This document shows, in pieces, positions 1-8,959 of a DNA stretch of 64,000 nucleotides. Origin of the DNA: Hormoscilla sp. GM7CHS1pb (GTDB taxonomy: Bacteria > Cyanobacteriota > Cyanobacteriia > Cyanobacteriales > Desertifilaceae); assembly GCA_014323675.1 (NCBI GenBank), contig JACONN010000003.1:434001-498000 (forward strand). Direction: 5' to 3'. The position numbers were made by a program, and so were the translations under genes. The notes under the pieces were generated by a model. The model did no database searches. It was not told where the DNA came from and saw nothing but the letters and a program-made list of their open reading frames with translations. Positions within the stretch are counted from its first letter, which is position 1. Every line of letters starts with the position of its first letter.

Positions 1-1671
1 CTTTTGAGCAGCAAAATAATTAGGCTGACCTTGAGGGATTGAGCGGGCCAGGTCGATCGCCTGTTTATAGGAAGATGCCTGGGAAGCTATGATTAATTCT
101 TTGGCCTGGTTCAATACTGCTTGGTTAGTCCGCTGCTGTTGAGCTTGCACAGTCCAGAGAGCGATCGCATCTTCTGCTGACTGGTAGCTGTCGCTGTCAG
201 AAGGCACCAATTTCGCTGCCGCGATCGCATCATTAAACTTGCCCATTTTCGCTCGTCCTACAGCTATATCCAGAATTGCCCGACTCCAGAATTCAATATC
301 CTGCCGCGCTTCTGCATATAGGGGTTCTCCCCGTTTAATGGAGCGAGCCATATCGATCGCGCTACTATACTTAGAAGCTTGGTTTAAGCCGAGCGCAGTT
401 CTCGCCTTACCCAATAGATCCCGATTTTCTTGCTCCGTTGCTGCCGTTGGAGCTGGTTTTGGGGGATCAATGGGAGATTCAATAGGTTGAAGTGCCGGGG
501 GTTCTGCGGGCGCTCGTTCCCACGGCTCCGCCTGGGAACGCAAGGGGGGTTTTGCTGATTCTGCCGGAGGTTGAACCACTTGCAAGGGTACTTCTGATGG
601 CGACTCGATCTGTTGTGGACTCTCAGAGACACCATCACCAGTTGATATCAACAAGTCCTTATTTCTGAAAAACACACCCGCGATTAAAATTATGGCTAGA
701 CCTGCACTGGCAAGAATCAGCTGACGCCAGAACTGGGCATCTTCGTGCATTTCTTGTAGTTCTGGTTCTTCTGGCATAGGTCGCTGCGGCGTCTTCCGCG
801 TACTCTTGTCCTGAAGGACGCGGTACGCTCCAGACACCGTGCCCTCATTAGAGGTCTTTGATATTGCTGGCTGACGAATGGCGGTACTCTCGGAGGGGGC
901 CGTGGTTGCGGGGCTGTCCAGAGGCAAAATTGCCTGATTAACTTTTTCTCTGGGTACTACCATTAACGGCTGCTGGCATGGTCGCATATGGTAGTCGCTT
1001 AACTCCTGTAGACGACGTCCGAGATATTCTTCCAACTGGACCAGGGTATTACATTGATCTGAACGCAAACCTTCCAGAAGCGCTGCTGTAAACAAACCAT
1101 GTCGCAGGTCTGAGGTTTCCTGGCAAAACTGACCCGGTTGACAAGAGAGCAAAGTCGGAATTTCCATCTCTCGGGCCAATTGCGAGGTCTGACTTCCCAA
1201 CAGACTGCCAGATTGAATGCTGGAGGCCCGGTTGATATCCAGCATGACTAAAATATTGCTAGTGGGCATTTGCTTCAACCTGGTAAAGAGCGATCGCATG
1301 GATATCCCGGTGCTCTCCACATCAGATGGGTCTCCTTCGATCGGCATCAGGTAGTCGTGGGTTTCATAACTCACTCCATAGCCACTAAAGAACCACCACA
1401 GCTGGTCTGCTGCCGTTACCGACAACCCCCCTAATCCTCCTTTCCCGCAGATCTGGTCGAGCCATCCTTCTATGGTTTCCCGGTTGGGATAGGTCGAGCG
1501 GCCCTCGATCTGCCCCGAGGTATCCGTCAACAGCACGCACTGGCCCGGAGATAAACCTGCTTGGTATACCCCAAAATCCCATACCGCCTGGGCATCATGC
1601 TGTGCATAGTTCAAAGGTTGGAATACCTGATACTGATTTATTCCAGTCGCAATGATAAAAGTTTTCCCCAT
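1..1671 (-). CDS. Caspase-fold (peptidase C14-like) protein, catalytic dyad replaced; 3' end outside window
   Basis: The frame is open from ATG at 1671 to the window edge (557 codons) with an AGAGGA ribosome-binding site upstream; a GTG one codon earlier is possible. The N-terminus begins MGKTFIIATGINQY, typical of cyanobacterial caspase-like (orthocaspase) proteins. Where active members have SGHG this protein has SGYG (Tyr98), and where they have D-A-C it has D-I-N (Asn147), so both catalytic residues are replaced. A single membrane segment lies near residues 316-335, followed by a Pro/Glu-rich linker and imperfectly repeated helical units of about 70 residues containing AIDLARSI-like motifs. 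Inference: a membrane-anchored pseudo-orthocaspase acting by binding rather than proteolysis. Two dispersed DNA repeats are translated in frame (about 515-540 and 785-835). Confidence 0.85.
   Translation of the reverse strand, partial: MGKTFIIATGINQYQVFQPLNYAQHDAQAVWDFGVYQAGLSPGQCVLLTDTSGQIEGRSTYPNRETIEGWLDQICGKGGLGGLSVTAADQLWWFFSGYGVSYETHDYLMPIEGDPSDVESTGISMRSLFTRLKQMPTSNILVMLDINRASSIQSGSLLGSQTSQLAREMEIPTLLSCQPGQFCQETSDLRHGLFTAALLEGLRSDQCNTLVQLEEYLGRRLQELSDYHMRPCQQPLMVVPREKVNQAILPLDSPATTAPSESTAIRQPAISKTSNEGTVSGAYRVLQDKSTRKTPQRPMPEEPELQEMHEDAQFWRQLILASAGLAIILIAGVFFRNKDLLISTGDGVSESPQQIESPSEVPLQVVQPPAESAKPPLRSQAEPWERAPAEPPALQPIESPIDPPKPAPTAATEQENRDLLGKARTALGLNQASKYSSAIDMARSIKRGEPLYAEARQDIEFWSRAILDIAVGRAKMGKFNDAIAAAKLVPSDSDSYQSAEDAIALWTVQAQQQRTNQAVLNQAKELIIASQASSYKQAIDLARSIPQGQPNYFAAQK
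515..540. repeat. Dispersed palindrome, CGTTCCC...GGGAACG family, copy 1 (inside the caspase gene)
   Basis: Imperfect palindrome with CGTTCCC and GGGAACG arms. It is read in frame in the caspase-like gene as RSQAEPWER. Other copies lie at 2833, 3187, 21478, 21622, 27826, 27937, 31150 and 52141. Confidence 0.8.
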
Positions 1672-2064
1672 CACCCATCATTCCTCTAGGCTGCTGATCG
1701 ATTCTATAGGCTAATCATACAACTTACAGCTCTCTCTAAGGCACTCTGCCATCCTACCTTCTTTTCTACTACTGTATTATCTAGTTATGTATGACCCGTG
1801 TTTTACCATTTTGACTTCCGAGTCTACCCTGACAACAAAATTTCTACGGCCAAGCTCTTCAATCTACCGGTTCCTCTCCCAGGCCCTCACGCCCTCCCAT
1901 TCCCTCCTTTCTACGATGCGCTGCGCGCACCAGGCTACGGACACCGCCTGCGCGATCGCACTACCCCTCGCGCATCTACGTGTCATCTTGTCGCTTTTCA
2001 TACTCGTTCGATCGCCAAAATCACTTTATTTACGTTAAAAACGCTTATTTTACTATGATTTTAT
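1672..2064. other. Intergenic region, no convincing gene
   Basis: I see no gene here. Short open frames near 1787-2058 have no family resemblance and a low-complexity C/T-rich composition. A dispersed GC-rich motif (GCGCTGCGCGC followed by HIP1-like GCGATCGC) lies near 1918-1960. Confidence 0.5.
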
Positions 2065-2365
2065 TTATTTGTCAACCGTATTTTGAGAAGTAGCAAAAAA
2101 ATATTGTGCATCTACAGGGGTGTTTCCGGGCCCAAAGAGTCCTGGAAAAATGTCGGCGTCCACGGAAAACTTACCCTTGAGGCCAATTTTTGCCAGACTT
2201 AGGTAAAAATAGTCATAGTTAGAGCAATGTACCACTCTATCCAGTTTATACCAAACTCGACCAAATTGCTGAAATAAGGCAAGTTCCTCACATAAAAAGG
2301 AATTATTAGCAATAAAATTGCTGGGGAACGGGGTGAATGATTGGAATATTAAAAGGAAAGTGCTG
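2065..2365 (-). pseudogene. Probable gene remnant, unknown family
   Basis: The minus-strand frame is open for about 100 codons and ends in TAA at 2065-2067, but has no ATG or GTG at its beginning and is cut upstream by TAA. The translation looks protein-like, with segments such as FGRVWYKLDRV and YFYLSLAKIGLKGKF. I do not recognise the family. It is probably the C-terminal remnant of a lost gene, since it sits between other remnants. A small real gene with an unusual start cannot be excluded. Confidence 0.35.
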
Positions 2366-2632
2366 ATAATGAAAAGTATTGCTTATCAAACGGGGGAGGC
2401 CCTCGCCGGTCTTGTCCCCCGTGCTAAAATTACTTGAGGGTCAAAGCATCTGTCCGTGCTGTGTTTAAAAGCGCTCGCGCGCTCGCGGCAGCCGACCACA
2501 ACAACATCCAGTGCGATCGGCCCTCTTTGTAGGAGGAAATCGTGCTCTTTGGGCTCGTCATCAAAAGTCTTCTCCAAGGCTAAATCCAGGAGTTTCAGGC
2601 TGATAAGAGTTATAATAACTGGGCATAGGTGT
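2366..2632. other. Non-coding spacer
   Basis: I see no supported gene. The segment contains a GC-rich stretch near 2391-2420 capable of a weak GGGGG/CCCCC hairpin. Confidence 0.4.
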
Positions 2633-2687
2633 CCGGGTTACTGCTAGTCATCTCTAGCTCGATCGCCCACGATGTTTATTATCGCAC
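2633..2687. repeat. 55-bp direct repeat, left copy
   Basis: This 55-bp sequence matches 5097-5151 with three mismatches and the same orientation. The two copies bracket the symporter remnant and the ATPase/TOPRIM gene pair. It contains GCTCGATCGCCCACGATG. No inverted structure is obvious, so it resembles a target duplication or recombination site more than an IS end. Confidence 0.85.
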
Positions 2688-2708
2688 CCTCGCTCCCGTC
2701 GGAGGCGG

Positions 2709-3168
2709 GTGATGGTAGGAAGAATAATGGTCGGGTTTGCGATCGCGATCGCGGGCTATTTTGGCGTTAACCCCCCCGGTTTTGTCGCCCAAGTGGTAGC
2801 ATTTGCCTTTGGTTTAGCAGCAGCAAGTCCCTCGTTCCCACGGCTCTGCCTGGGAACGTCCGTGATTATCTTAGGCGTGTTTGACAAGGGCACTAACCGG
2901 GAAGGGGCGATCGCAGGCATGTTAGTCGGGTTAATTTTCACCGCAACTTACATCATCGGGGTAAAATTCTACGGGATGGATACATGGTTTTTCGGAGTTT
3001 CCCCAGATTGGCACCCTGGGGATGGTACTCAATTTTGTCGTCACTTTAGTGGTATCGCGCCTGACACCAGTAGCCCCAGCAGAAATTCAGGAGATGGTAG
3101 AGATCTTGCGGACCCCTGGAGACGAACCGCCAGCACTTGTAGAATTAGGCGAAGAACAGTTAGATTAA
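2709..3168 (+). pseudogene. Sodium:solute symporter (acetate symporter-like) C-terminal remnant
   Basis: The translation contains GYFGVNPPGFVAQVVAFAFG and REGAIAGMLVGLIFTATY, typical of the last membrane segments of SSS-family cation/acetate symporters. The N-terminal part, several hundred residues, is missing. A CGTTCCC palindrome is inserted in frame at 2833-2858. Near 3008 the frame shifts; the adjacent frame continues with MVLNFVVTLVVSRLTP to a TAA at 3166-3168, again family-like. It is therefore a decayed fragment, not a functional transporter. Confidence 0.75.
2833..2858. repeat. CGTTCCC palindrome, copy 2 (inside symporter remnant)
   Basis: CGTTCCCA...TGGGAACG arms; it interrupts the symporter remnant in frame, replacing the expected membrane-segment residues. 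Confidence 0.75.
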
Positions 3169-3186
3169 AATTTATGCTCTCTTTCT

Positions 3187-3211
3187 CGTTCCCTGACTCT
3201 GGCAGGGAACG
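3187..3211. repeat. CGTTCCC palindrome, copy 3
   Basis: CGTTCCCTG/CAGGGAACG arms, located between the symporter remnant and the ATPase gene. Confidence 0.75.
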
Positions 3212-3267
3212 AACACCTAGAGTAGGTTATACTATAATAGTTCGAGAGCGGAAAACTAAGCTGTAAA

Positions 3268-4338
3268 ATGTTACGCCACCTCACCATTCAAAACTATCGC
3301 TGCTTCCAAGAATTTCAAATTGACGACTTTGCGCGTGTCAATCTGATCGTCGGGGGTAACAACACTGGCAAAACTTCTTTGCTAGAAGCGATCTATCTAT
3401 ATGTTACTCAAAACCATCCCAGCAGTTTAGTGAGTCTGCTAGAAAACCGTGGAGAAATCTCTATACTAGATTCTTCACCTGTAAATCCCAAATATCAAAT
3501 CTCTGACTTGTTTTACGGTCAGGCAATTATCACGCCAGATAAAGCAATTGTGATCGATTCAATTCCAGATAAATCGCCAGCAGTCACAATCAAGATTGTT
3601 CGCGATCTTCAGGAAATTATATCAGAACAAGCAAAGATTTTATCCACATATAAAATTAGGTTTTTGGCAGGAGAAAACCCCGTATGGGAATTGGATGTTA
3701 TTGAAAGTGGATCGGTCAAATTCAACAGCGCTTATAGAGCGACTATGTTAGAGTTAGGTCGGGACGATTTAACAGCAAATAGCATATTGATTCCCACAGA
3801 TAATCTCTCGGCCATAAATATGAATAAGTGGTGGGACGCAATTACTCTTACTCCTAAGGAAGAAAAAGTTGTGAAGGCACTGCAAATTATCGAACCAAAG
3901 ACAGAACGAATCAATTTCACTAGCAGCGATACAGCGAATAAGAAAATACTGCTCAAACTGCGCGGCGCCCGTCATCCAATTCCCCTCAGCAGCATGGGTG
4001 ACGGGATGCGCCGCCTGCTAATGCTAGCTATGGCGACTGTGACTGTTGAAAATGGAGTCTTGCTAGTAGATGAAATTGATACGGGTTTGCATTACCAAAC
4101 TCAAACAGATATGTGGCGTTTGATTTTAGAAACAGCCCAACAGTTAAACGTGCAAGTCTTTGCAACTACCCATAGCTGGGATTGTATCTGTGCCTTTCAG
4201 GAAGCTTTAGAACAATTAGAAGATAACTCCGTCGGGAAATTATTTCGCTTGAGTCGGCGGGACGATACTATCAAACCCGTTGCTTATACTGCCGATGAGT
4301 TGAATATTGCCATTCCCCACAGTATTGAGGTGCGTTAA
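3268..4338 (+). CDS. AAA/ABC-type ATPase (OLD/RecF-like), first gene of an ATPase-TOPRIM pair
   Basis: A 356-residue protein with MLRHLTIQNYRCF at the start, as in SMC/RecF-like ATPases. Walker A is GGNNTGKTS (29-37), an ABC-signature-like segment SSMGDGMRRL lies at 241-250, Walker B is VLLVDEID (264-271) and an H-switch ATTHSWD lies at 299-305. It resembles the ATPase half of OLD-family nucleases with the TOPRIM domain missing. The next gene begins at its stop codon (1-nt overlap) and supplies a TOPRIM-like domain, so the pair looks like a split OLD-type system. Inference: ATP-driven sensing coupled to a nuclease, probably anti-phage or plasmid control; PARIS-type and Gabija-like systems use a related logic. 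The exact family is not established here. Confidence 0.85.
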   Translation: MLRHLTIQNYRCFQEFQIDDFARVNLIVGGNNTGKTSLLEAIYLYVTQNHPSSLVSLLENRGEISILDSSPVNPKYQISDLFYGQAIITPDKAIVIDSIPDKSPAVTIKIVRDLQEIISEQAKILSTYKIRFLAGENPVWELDVIESGSVKFNSAYRATMLELGRDDLTANSILIPTDNLSAINMNKWWDAITLTPKEEKVVKALQIIEPKTERINFTSSDTANKKILLKLRGARHPIPLSSMGDGMRRLLMLAMATVTVENGVLLVDEIDTGLHYQTQTDMWRLILETAQQLNVQVFATTHSWDCICAFQEALEQLEDNSVGKLFRLSRRDDTIKPVAYTADELNIAIPHSIEVR

Positions 4339-5024
4339 TGCCAAAAGTAAGAAAACCTCCTAAATCAAAACCCCAGCAGTTATTAGTTGAAGGAAAAGAT
4401 GACAGGCACGTTATCTGGGCATTATGCGAACAATATCAGGTGCCAGAAACATTTTCGGTAGAAGTGCCGAGGGCAGAGGCAGGGCAAGGAATAGAAGTTC
4501 TCTTAGCTGACTTGCCCTTCAAGTTGAGAGAAGATAATTTACGCACCTTGGGCATTGTGGTTGATGCTGATGAAGATGTATCGAGTCGATGGGATGCAGT
4601 GCGAAATCGATTGCGATACAGTGGCTATGAGAACTTTCCTGCATCTCCACCTGCGGAAGGTTGGGTTTACTCTCCTCCAGATTCAAATTTGCCCAAGGTG
4701 GGAGTGTGGTTAATGCCTAACAATCAACTCCCGGGAATGTTGGAAGATTTTGTCGCCCATCTCATCGGACCAGATGACAAACTGCTTCCCTTTGCTACAT
4801 CGATTTTACAGCAGATAGAAGAGGCTGGCATCAACCAGTATAGCTTAGTTCGGCGTCCCAAAGCTTTGATCCATACTTGGTTAGCATGGCAGTCAACGCC
4901 GGGAATGCCTATGGGACAAGCTATTACAGCACAAGTATTGAGTTACGATCGCGCGATCGCCTCAGATTTTGTGGCCTGGTTAAAACGCCTATTTGAGCAG
5001 CAGTTACAAAATCTAACATCGTGA
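4338..5024 (+). CDS. TOPRIM-like (DUF3226-type) protein, partner of the ATPase
   Basis: A 228-residue protein. LLVEGKDD (15-22) provides the conserved TOPRIM glutamate, and GIVVDADED (72-80) provides the D-x-D acidic motif. The remainder resembles DUF3226 proteins, which are found in cyanobacteria next to such ATPases. It starts on the last base of the ATPase gene, which implies translational coupling and a stoichiometric complex. The metal-binding residues appear intact, so a nuclease or phosphotransfer activity is plausible. That activity, and a role in defence, are inferences. HIP1-like sites near the 3' end give it ordinary local base composition. Confidence 0.8.
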   Translation: MPKVRKPPKSKPQQLLVEGKDDRHVIWALCEQYQVPETFSVEVPRAEAGQGIEVLLADLPFKLREDNLRTLGIVVDADEDVSSRWDAVRNRLRYSGYENFPASPPAEGWVYSPPDSNLPKVGVWLMPNNQLPGMLEDFVAHLIGPDDKLLPFATSILQQIEEAGINQYSLVRRPKALIHTWLAWQSTPGMPMGQAITAQVLSYDRAIASDFVAWLKRLFEQQLQNLTS

Positions 5025-5413
5025 ACCAGGGAGTATCTCAATAACCCATCCTGCAAGATAGCGATCGCACTGCTGTTTTTCAATGTTCAAAGGGATCCCG
5101 GTTACTCCTGGTCATCTCTAGCTCGATCGCCCACGATGTTTATTATCGCACGATCTATCCTAACGATTCCGTTGGTTTTAGACATAATCATGGCTACTCA
5201 TAGCAAAACCCTTCCATATCACCGTTTTATGAGCAAGGTGCGGACGAGGTTCGTATTGAGACATACCTTAAACGCTAGTGGAGATGGGTGAGGTCTGGGG
5301 TGGATGGGGTTTGAGTGCGGGCGATTGTTTGATTGGGGTTTGGTTGGTGCGTTACGCTATCGCTAACGCACCCTACAATATCGGCGAACGCTCTACAATA
5401 TCGGCGACCGCTC
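5025..5413. other. Intergenic region with repeats
   Basis: Besides the 55-bp repeat, a palindrome-like GTGCGTTACGCTATCGCTAACGC motif cut into shorter arms lies near 5346-5375. It is followed by two copies of a short unit, CAATATCGGCGA-CGCTCT, at about 5376-5412. No gene is visible. Confidence 0.5.
5097..5151. repeat. 55-bp direct repeat, right copy
   Basis: Same orientation as 2633-2687, 52 of 55 bases identical. It begins 73 bases after the TOPRIM gene stop. Confidence 0.85.
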
Positions 5414-8083
5414 TTAGAAATTTCTTATCAATGCGTCTTTTTCTCCGTGTCCCAATTTTTGCATATTAGCATTCCGAACCATAGTCAACAGTGATTCGAC
5501 TGCTGGGCCAACTGCATCAAATCCCCGCAAGGTTGGCCAGCGTCGTACTTCCATTGTTATACCCGCAGTACCAGTTCCATGTGCCGCTGTAATCCGTGGT
5601 TCATTTATCGGATCTGGCCCTACTGTTCTTGGGCTAGACACCACGGGGGCGACAGGTATCTGACCGTAATGACCACCAAGAAATGCCTTAATCATTTCTC
5701 CGACATCCACGATCACATTTGGGGCGCCTGGGTCAACCGAAACTGTCCTCTTCAGATCTCTTGACAGCATGTTTGCAACTTGATCCGGTGCTAGAGCTGC
5801 TGACACGTCACCATACCAGGTTTTCACGAAGTTAATCAGCTCTTGGGGTATACTTAAATCTGGCCTGCCTAGGCCGCTTGGAGGAACAATCGCATCCGGC
5901 AATGCTGAAATCAAGTTGTTGGGAATCATCTTGACCATAAATGGCACTGCATTCTTGTGGGATTTGTGCTCTGTCCAGGCATTTGTTTTCCTGATAGATT
6001 GTCCGACAAGATAACTGCAAATCAACCAGAAAAGGCCATCTATTGCATCATTTGCTTGCTCTGGGGTTAGACCTCTAAATTTGACCACACTTCCGATAGA
6101 TTTACTTATCTTTGATGCCTCGTATTTTGTCCATAGATCATTGTGGAGTTTCTTAGTCCACTGATTCGCCAACTTAAACATATCGTTTGTGGTATCAAGT
6201 CCACTCGTTTCCCAATCTTGATGCAATGATCCAATACCTGCTGGAACGATTCCGATGGTCGCCTGCATATTGATATTAGGCTGAGTTGCATCTCGCAAGC
6301 GATTAGCGGCTGCTTGGACATCAGCATTTCCTGGAGCGGCAGCAATCATCTCGTTGTATGGAACCCCAACATGCATAGCGGGATCACTTGAGGTAGGAAC
6401 ACGGGTCATGTTTATAGAAGGTTTATTCCCTATGATTGCACGTGCGTGGTTTCCGACCCCGTTTAGTTGCATCTTGAAGATGGTATTAGAACCGGCTGCC
6501 ATTTCATCAGTCGGCGGAGTACGATACTCTATATTTGCTATATTCCGCATACTGCCTTGCTCCCATTTCCTCACTAATCCTTGCTTTTCATATGCCAAGT
6601 ACAGATCGCGATTAGCCAATTGCAAGTTCATTGGGTGATCGGTCACTGCATCGAATAGCCCGCTTGGCTCGTTGTATATGGGGGTTGCATAAGCTGGCCC
6701 ACTGATCATAAATTGTTCCACTTTTGAATCAACCTTTGCACCACCAACTCCTGGTGCGGTTGCTCCAACATGATAATTAGTGGTGGTGATAGGTACATCC
6801 ATTTCAAATTCAAAGCCCACTAGTCGCTGAATTGTATCTCTGGGCACAGTCATTAGATGTCGTTCCTGTCCCGGTGCAACGTGGATGTCGCTGCCCTGTG
6901 CGTAGGCCTTGGTGTTGAGTTGCGCGGGCTGGGATGAGTTGTAATGGACGTTGACTTTGTCCATGGAGATACCGGAGAGGGATTCATTGCCGGATTTGGT
7001 GACATCAGGTAGGCCAGTTTGGTTAGGTCGCCGATCTGCTGATGAGTCTTGGCGATCACCTTCAACTTCGCCTCTCCCTTGGACCTCGCCTTCTCCCTCT
7101 ACTTTAGATAGGGTTTCACTGGCGGAGTGTTGTGATAACTGCGGCTGGGAGAAAGGCGATCGCCTCACCGCCCCCCCATTTTGTTGGACAACGTGAGTAA
7201 GCTCGTGAGCGATCGTCTCCTGTCCCCCCCGAGTCCCCGGCTGATACTCACCCTGCCGAAAGAACACATCCTCCCCCGTCGTAAACGCCTTCGCCTGAAT
7301 CGATTGATTCAACTGGTCCGATCGCGCATCCGTATGCACCCGCACCCCACTAAAATCTGCCCCCATCGCCTGTCCCATAGACTGTTGCAGACTCGCATCT
7401 AACGGCTGTCCCCCACCTCGGGCGCTATTTATCGCCGATGTCAATTCCGATGATGCTTCCCCAGAGGCGATCGCATCGGCACCCTGTAGAGTTAACTTTG
7501 TCTGTACTTTTCTGGCGGGTTCTTTCCGACCTTGGAGCGAGGTAATATCTGGTATTGCCTGTAGTTCTTCCTCTGACCGTTCCAACTGACGCTGTACCGA
7601 CTGCCCTTGGGTTGACTGAGTTGAAGCAGGGGCATTTATCTGTTGTACCACCTGAGATGCCACCCGATCTGCCTCTTGTTCGTACTTATCATGCGGTTGC
7701 CCGATCGTCAGCTTAGCTTGCACGGGCATCCCCTGGCCCCCTTCCCAATTATGAATCGCCAAATTCTGACTTTCCCACCCATTCCTTAACTCCGGTTTGG
7801 CTGGGAGCGAGTGCTGGCCAGAAGTATCCCGTGCCTTACCTACCATCAGCGGGGGCCGCACCACTGGCCGATCGCGTAGCGTGCGCGCAGCGCATTCGTG
7901 GCTGCTGACCGGTATCTGCGTCAAGTCCAGTTTAATGCGTGGCTTATCCTCTGCAAGGGACTCCCTTGGGACTTGGGGTGTCTTAGCTTTGGCGGGTATC
8001 TCGCGCACCGCAGTCCGTTGCAGTATCCAGCTGTCGTCGTTGGTGGGTGACTTTTGGGTTCTCTGAACATATTGACGAGTCAT
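5414..8083 (-). CDS. DUF4157 metallopeptidase-like protein with unidentified C-terminal domain (possible eCIS effector)
   Basis: ATG at 8083 is preceded by AGGAGA at good spacing, giving 889 residues. A linker with VQAKLTIGQP and EQEADRVA leads to a DUF4157 domain containing HELTH (293-297), a zinc-metallopeptidase signature. Near residue 374 a second DUF4157 begins (MDKVNVHYN, then HVAPGQERHL) but stops just before the place where its own HExxH should be. From about residue 420 a different domain starts with LVGFEFEMD and later has IEYRTPP; this faintly recalls amidoligases (GxExE), low confidence. DUF4157 is common in cargo of extracellular contractile injection systems, so a toxin or effector role is plausible, but no injection-system genes are in view. 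A dispersed GC-rich repeat is translated in frame near 7869-7900. Confidence 0.8.
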   Translation of the reverse strand: MTRQYVQRTQKSPTNDDSWILQRTAVREIPAKAKTPQVPRESLAEDKPRIKLDLTQIPVSSHECAARTLRDRPVVRPPLMVGKARDTSGQHSLPAKPELRNGWESQNLAIHNWEGGQGMPVQAKLTIGQPHDKYEQEADRVASQVVQQINAPASTQSTQGQSVQRQLERSEEELQAIPDITSLQGRKEPARKVQTKLTLQGADAIASGEASSELTSAINSARGGGQPLDASLQQSMGQAMGADFSGVRVHTDARSDQLNQSIQAKAFTTGEDVFFRQGEYQPGTRGGQETIAHELTHVVQQNGGAVRRSPFSQPQLSQHSASETLSKVEGEGEVQGRGEVEGDRQDSSADRRPNQTGLPDVTKSGNESLSGISMDKVNVHYNSSQPAQLNTKAYAQGSDIHVAPGQERHLMTVPRDTIQRLVGFEFEMDVPITTTNYHVGATAPGVGGAKVDSKVEQFMISGPAYATPIYNEPSGLFDAVTDHPMNLQLANRDLYLAYEKQGLVRKWEQGSMRNIANIEYRTPPTDEMAAGSNTIFKMQLNGVGNHARAIIGNKPSINMTRVPTSSDPAMHVGVPYNEMIAAAPGNADVQAAANRLRDATQPNINMQATIGIVPAGIGSLHQDWETSGLDTTNDMFKLANQWTKKLHNDLWTKYEASKISKSIGSVVKFRGLTPEQANDAIDGLFWLICSYLVGQSIRKTNAWTEHKSHKNAVPFMVKMIPNNLISALPDAIVPPSGLGRPDLSIPQELINFVKTWYGDVSAALAPDQVANMLSRDLKRTVSVDPGAPNVIVDVGEMIKAFLGGHYGQIPVAPVVSSPRTVGPDPINEPRITAAHGTGTAGITMEVRRWPTLRGFDAVGPAVESLLTMVRNANMQKLGHGEKDALIRNF

Positions 8084-8959
8084 TGAGACTATTCTCCTTT
8101 TTTCTGTGGCCAAAAGTGGTTGATAGAGTGGCGAATCAATTTTGTCGCGACCTGCGCTCAGGATAACCCTGGCTGCAAGCATCGCATTGGCGTGAGCTGG
8201 ACACAGAGCATCGCTGTCCGGTGATGGCTGGGTAGAGAACCGATATCGCTCCCCTGTCCTAACTTATCATATTCCATCTTACTTTCTTTTCTACCCCGAG
8301 CACAATATTTCTTTAACAAGGATCTCCGACAACTACAACCGGTTATCCGATAAGTCCGATTTTTCCGGCACGGTGCGCGTAGCGTGCCGCCATGTGCCCG
8401 ACAAACAGCATCACCGAGAGCGTCTGTTGTGGACCTATCTCCCTAGCGGAGCTTCTGCGAACCCGAGGCCCTGTACCGCCAAACCCCTTGCCTGTACCTA
8501 GCGTCGCGATCGCTCTGTCCCCTAACTTATCATAACCCATCTTACTTTCTTTTCTACCCCGATCACAAAATTTCTTTGACAAAGATCCTCCTTCCCTCTC
8601 CCCCCTCCCCCCTGATGAACGAATTGGTAATTCGCCCACAGCATCGTCTTAAGGGGGGCTTTCATACTCCCCCCTTTTGCAAGCTATGCTTTACTCACAT
8701 ATTTCTTAACATTTCTCTCTGTGGCCACTATGGGGGGTGAAACCCTGATTACTTCGTAAGTCTTTCTCAATAAATTCAATAATTTATCAAGAAAGATGTC
8801 GGGATTTTTGTCAACCCCGTTGAGGATGCTAAGTCTCAGAATCTTTGTACCATAAGGGTTTTAAGATTGTAAAGAATTATGCGAGTAATGGTAAACTTTT
8901 GCAAGGGGGTTTGGGGGGATCCGCCTGTGCAACAAATGCATGACCACTTTATTCTGGAA
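8084..8959. other. Long intergenic region, left part
   Basis: No convincing gene. It holds a copy of the TCCGATTTTTCCGG-type motif (8355-8376), a GC-rich GCGCGTAGCGTGCCGCCATG motif just after it, and a CCTCCC-rich segment ending in GAATTGGTAATTCGCCCAC (about 8590-8640) that recurs near 21413-21470. Open frames here show no family resemblance. Confidence 0.6.
8355..8376 (+). repeat. Dispersed 22-bp motif (ADFSGTV motif), copy 1
   Basis: TCCGATTTTTCCGGCACGGT followed by GC. Copies at 18746-18767 (complement), 62494-62515 and 62688-62709 differ at one to three positions. Confidence 0.7.

Noticed and set aside
1787..2058. Two overlapping open frames of 83 and 86 codons
   Set aside because: Low-complexity C/T-rich sequence, no ribosome-binding site and no recognisable protein features.
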